Assembly (NCBI GenBank): GCA_024516155.1
Contig: JAJJXM010000196.1
Location: forward strand, 1 to 17,650
Direction of reading: 5' to 3'
Origin: Pyronema omphalodes
Lineage: Eukaryota > Ascomycota > Pezizomycetes > Pezizales > Pyronemataceae
DNA: 17,650 nt
Shown: positions 16,808-17,650 of the stretch, one piece after another
Layout of the letters: each line of letters begins with the position of its first letter
Numbering within the stretch: position 1 is the stretch's first letter
The notes under the pieces: generated by a model
Databases searched by the model: none
The model's input: only the letters and a program-made list of their open reading frames with translations
Told to the model about the DNA's origin: nothing
Made by a program: the position numbers and the translations under genes

Positions 16808-16973
16808 TTCGTGAGGTGGGGTAAGCCAAAACTCGTGAAAACTCTGATTTTGCGACAAAAGTCAACAAAAACAACGTAGAATTCCCTGAAAAATCCAGAG
16901 AATAACGTAATAGAGTGCTGCGAATCCGAATCCGATGAGAAAACCGGGGGTTTCGGTGCTCGTTACTCTGGGG

Positions 16974-16988
16974 TGGATGTCGTGGTGG
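16974..16988. repeat. Target site duplication of copy B, right
   Basis: TGGATGTCGTGGTGG, the mate of 15005-15019. Copy D resumes with ACGACGGACAGTTGCATAG. Confidence 0.9.
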
Positions 16989-17404
16989 ACGACGGACAGT
17001 TGCATAGTCATCTCTGTCATCGCTGAGGAAGAGGCCGTGAGGTTCGGTGAGGGGGGCGCCGAAATGACTGTTGCTGTTCGTCGATTTTCTTCGTCAGGGC
17101 GTCCACAGCAGCCTTGAGAGCTGCTTTTTCTGCCTGTGTAGAGTCGCATGCTTTGCGCAGCGTCGCGTTTTTCGAAGAGCTGATCGTGAAATTTGGTCAT
17201 CATGACGTCGAATCTGCCGTGTATCGCATCGTTGTTGTTGCGTATGGTGTCATCGAGGGTAGTGAAGCGTTGCTGTGTGTCCCGGTGGATCTGTTGTATC
17301 CCCAGGAAGCTGGCTCTAGTGAGTTCAGCGTAGTTGGTCTCTAAACACTTGATCTAGAGTGACATAGTGTCATCAACTGCGACTGCCTCATTAATCGCAG
17401 ATAC
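16989..17404 (-). pseudogene. ORF1 of copy D, N-terminal-middle fragment
   Basis: Covers the AVAVDD/TLDQLF region through the coiled coil to SAMTEMTMQLSVVHHDI. Several single-base indels break the frame (compare 13305-13710 of copy E). It is cut at 17404 by copy C. Confidence 0.7.
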
Positions 17405-17650
17405 TTATTTTATTTATTTATTATTTATTTATTAACTCATACACCGCATCCAACCGTAAGGTTATGGCGGAATCTACAGTAAATACAAAATCAAGAAACC
17501 CGGGTCTCAGGCCGAGCTCTCACTGGGTATGCCCAGAGCTTGTCGTTAGGGTGTGGGGTTGTAGACCCCCAAATCTCGTTGTGCCTTGTTCGTCAAGCGT
17601 CGTCTGTTCCAGGAGCCCTGTACGCTCGGAGGCCACCTCGCCGGTCGTTC
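17405..17650 (-). mobile_element. Retroposon copy C, 3' end, runs off the window
   Basis: Imperfect (TTTA)n at 17405-17433, hairpin at 17452-17463, then the 3' UTR as in copies A and B to the window edge. It enters copy D after TTAATCGCAGATAC. The matching duplication, if any, lies outside the window. Confidence 0.85.

Larger units (their letters stand above)
15020..16973 (-). mobile_element. Retroposon copy B (ORF1-only LINE-like), nearly full length, inserted in copy D
   Basis: 1,954 bp between 15-bp duplications. The tail is (TTTA)n at 15020-15042, hairpin 15059-15070, 3' UTR to 15349, ORF1 15350-16807, 5' UTR to about 16965. It lacks the first 40 or so bases of the family 5' end (C-tract included). 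Eight or nine bases (to 16973) that do not match the family precede the duplication. Nothing besides ORF1 is encoded. Confidence 0.93.
14577..17404 (-). mobile_element. Retroposon copy D, minus strand, split by copy B
   Basis: D occupies 14577-15019 and 16989-17404. The left end is lost at the junction with copy G inside ORF1 (after PTTKN). The right part is interrupted at 17405 by copy C. D and E are the same ORF1 in opposite orientation, making a long inverted repeat around copy G. Confidence 0.8.

Overview
The window is repeat sequence throughout. It looks like a transposon-rich block of a filamentous fungal genome, probably Dikarya, although nothing here fixes the species. The grounds are an intron-free chromodomain Ty3/gypsy pol with a D-C-G protease of fungal type, TTAGGG telomere-like motifs, GC-rich non-LTR ORF1 copies, and no recognisable host gene.

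Layout. (1) 1-10569 is a three-level nest. The oldest copy, H, is a retroposon on the minus strand. Copy A, of the same kind and orientation, is inserted in H's ORF1 at 924-9725 with a 15-bp target duplication. A 6,826-bp chromodomain Ty3/gypsy element (1112-7937) is inserted in A's 3' UTR with a 5-bp duplication (cgtct). (2) 10570-11450 and 12237-12452 are non-repeated-looking flank; 10660-10918 resembles a LINE ORF2 remnant between endonuclease and RT. The flank is split by I (11451-12236), a 5'-truncated plus-strand retroposon with its own 13-bp duplication. (3) 12453-14576 holds F (3' end of a second subfamily, minus), E (plus-strand copy with the cleanest N-terminal ORF1) and G (two second-subfamily 3' ends facing outward). 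(4) 14577-17404 is copy D (minus), split by the nearly complete copy B (15020-16973) with a 15-bp duplication. C, another 3' end, enters D at 17405 and runs off the window.

The Ty3/gypsy element has LTRs of 1,144 and 1,140 bp that differ by about six substitutions and four single-base indels, so it is fairly young. Pol is complete (protease, RT, RNase H, integrase, chromodomain). Gag is short and preceded by an in-frame stop. Two expression and replication signals are readable: a G GGA AAA slippery heptamer at the very end of gag followed by a stem-loop (-1 frameshifting), and a 12-nt complementarity between the start of the putative R region and the primer-binding site (Tf1-like self-priming).

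The other main point is the retroposon family. Three independent copies (H, A, B) are each about 1.95-1.99 kb from 5' end to tail and encode only an ORF1-like protein of about 480 aa, followed by a 3' UTR of about 0.3 kb, a 3' hairpin and a (TAAA)n tail. None carries endonuclease or RT. This is the organisation of an ORF1-only, HAL1-like parasite of a LINE. It has inserted repeatedly into its own copies and has at least two 3'-end subfamilies with different tails, (TAAA)n and (CAAA)n. I cannot tell without searches whether the family is already in a repeat library.
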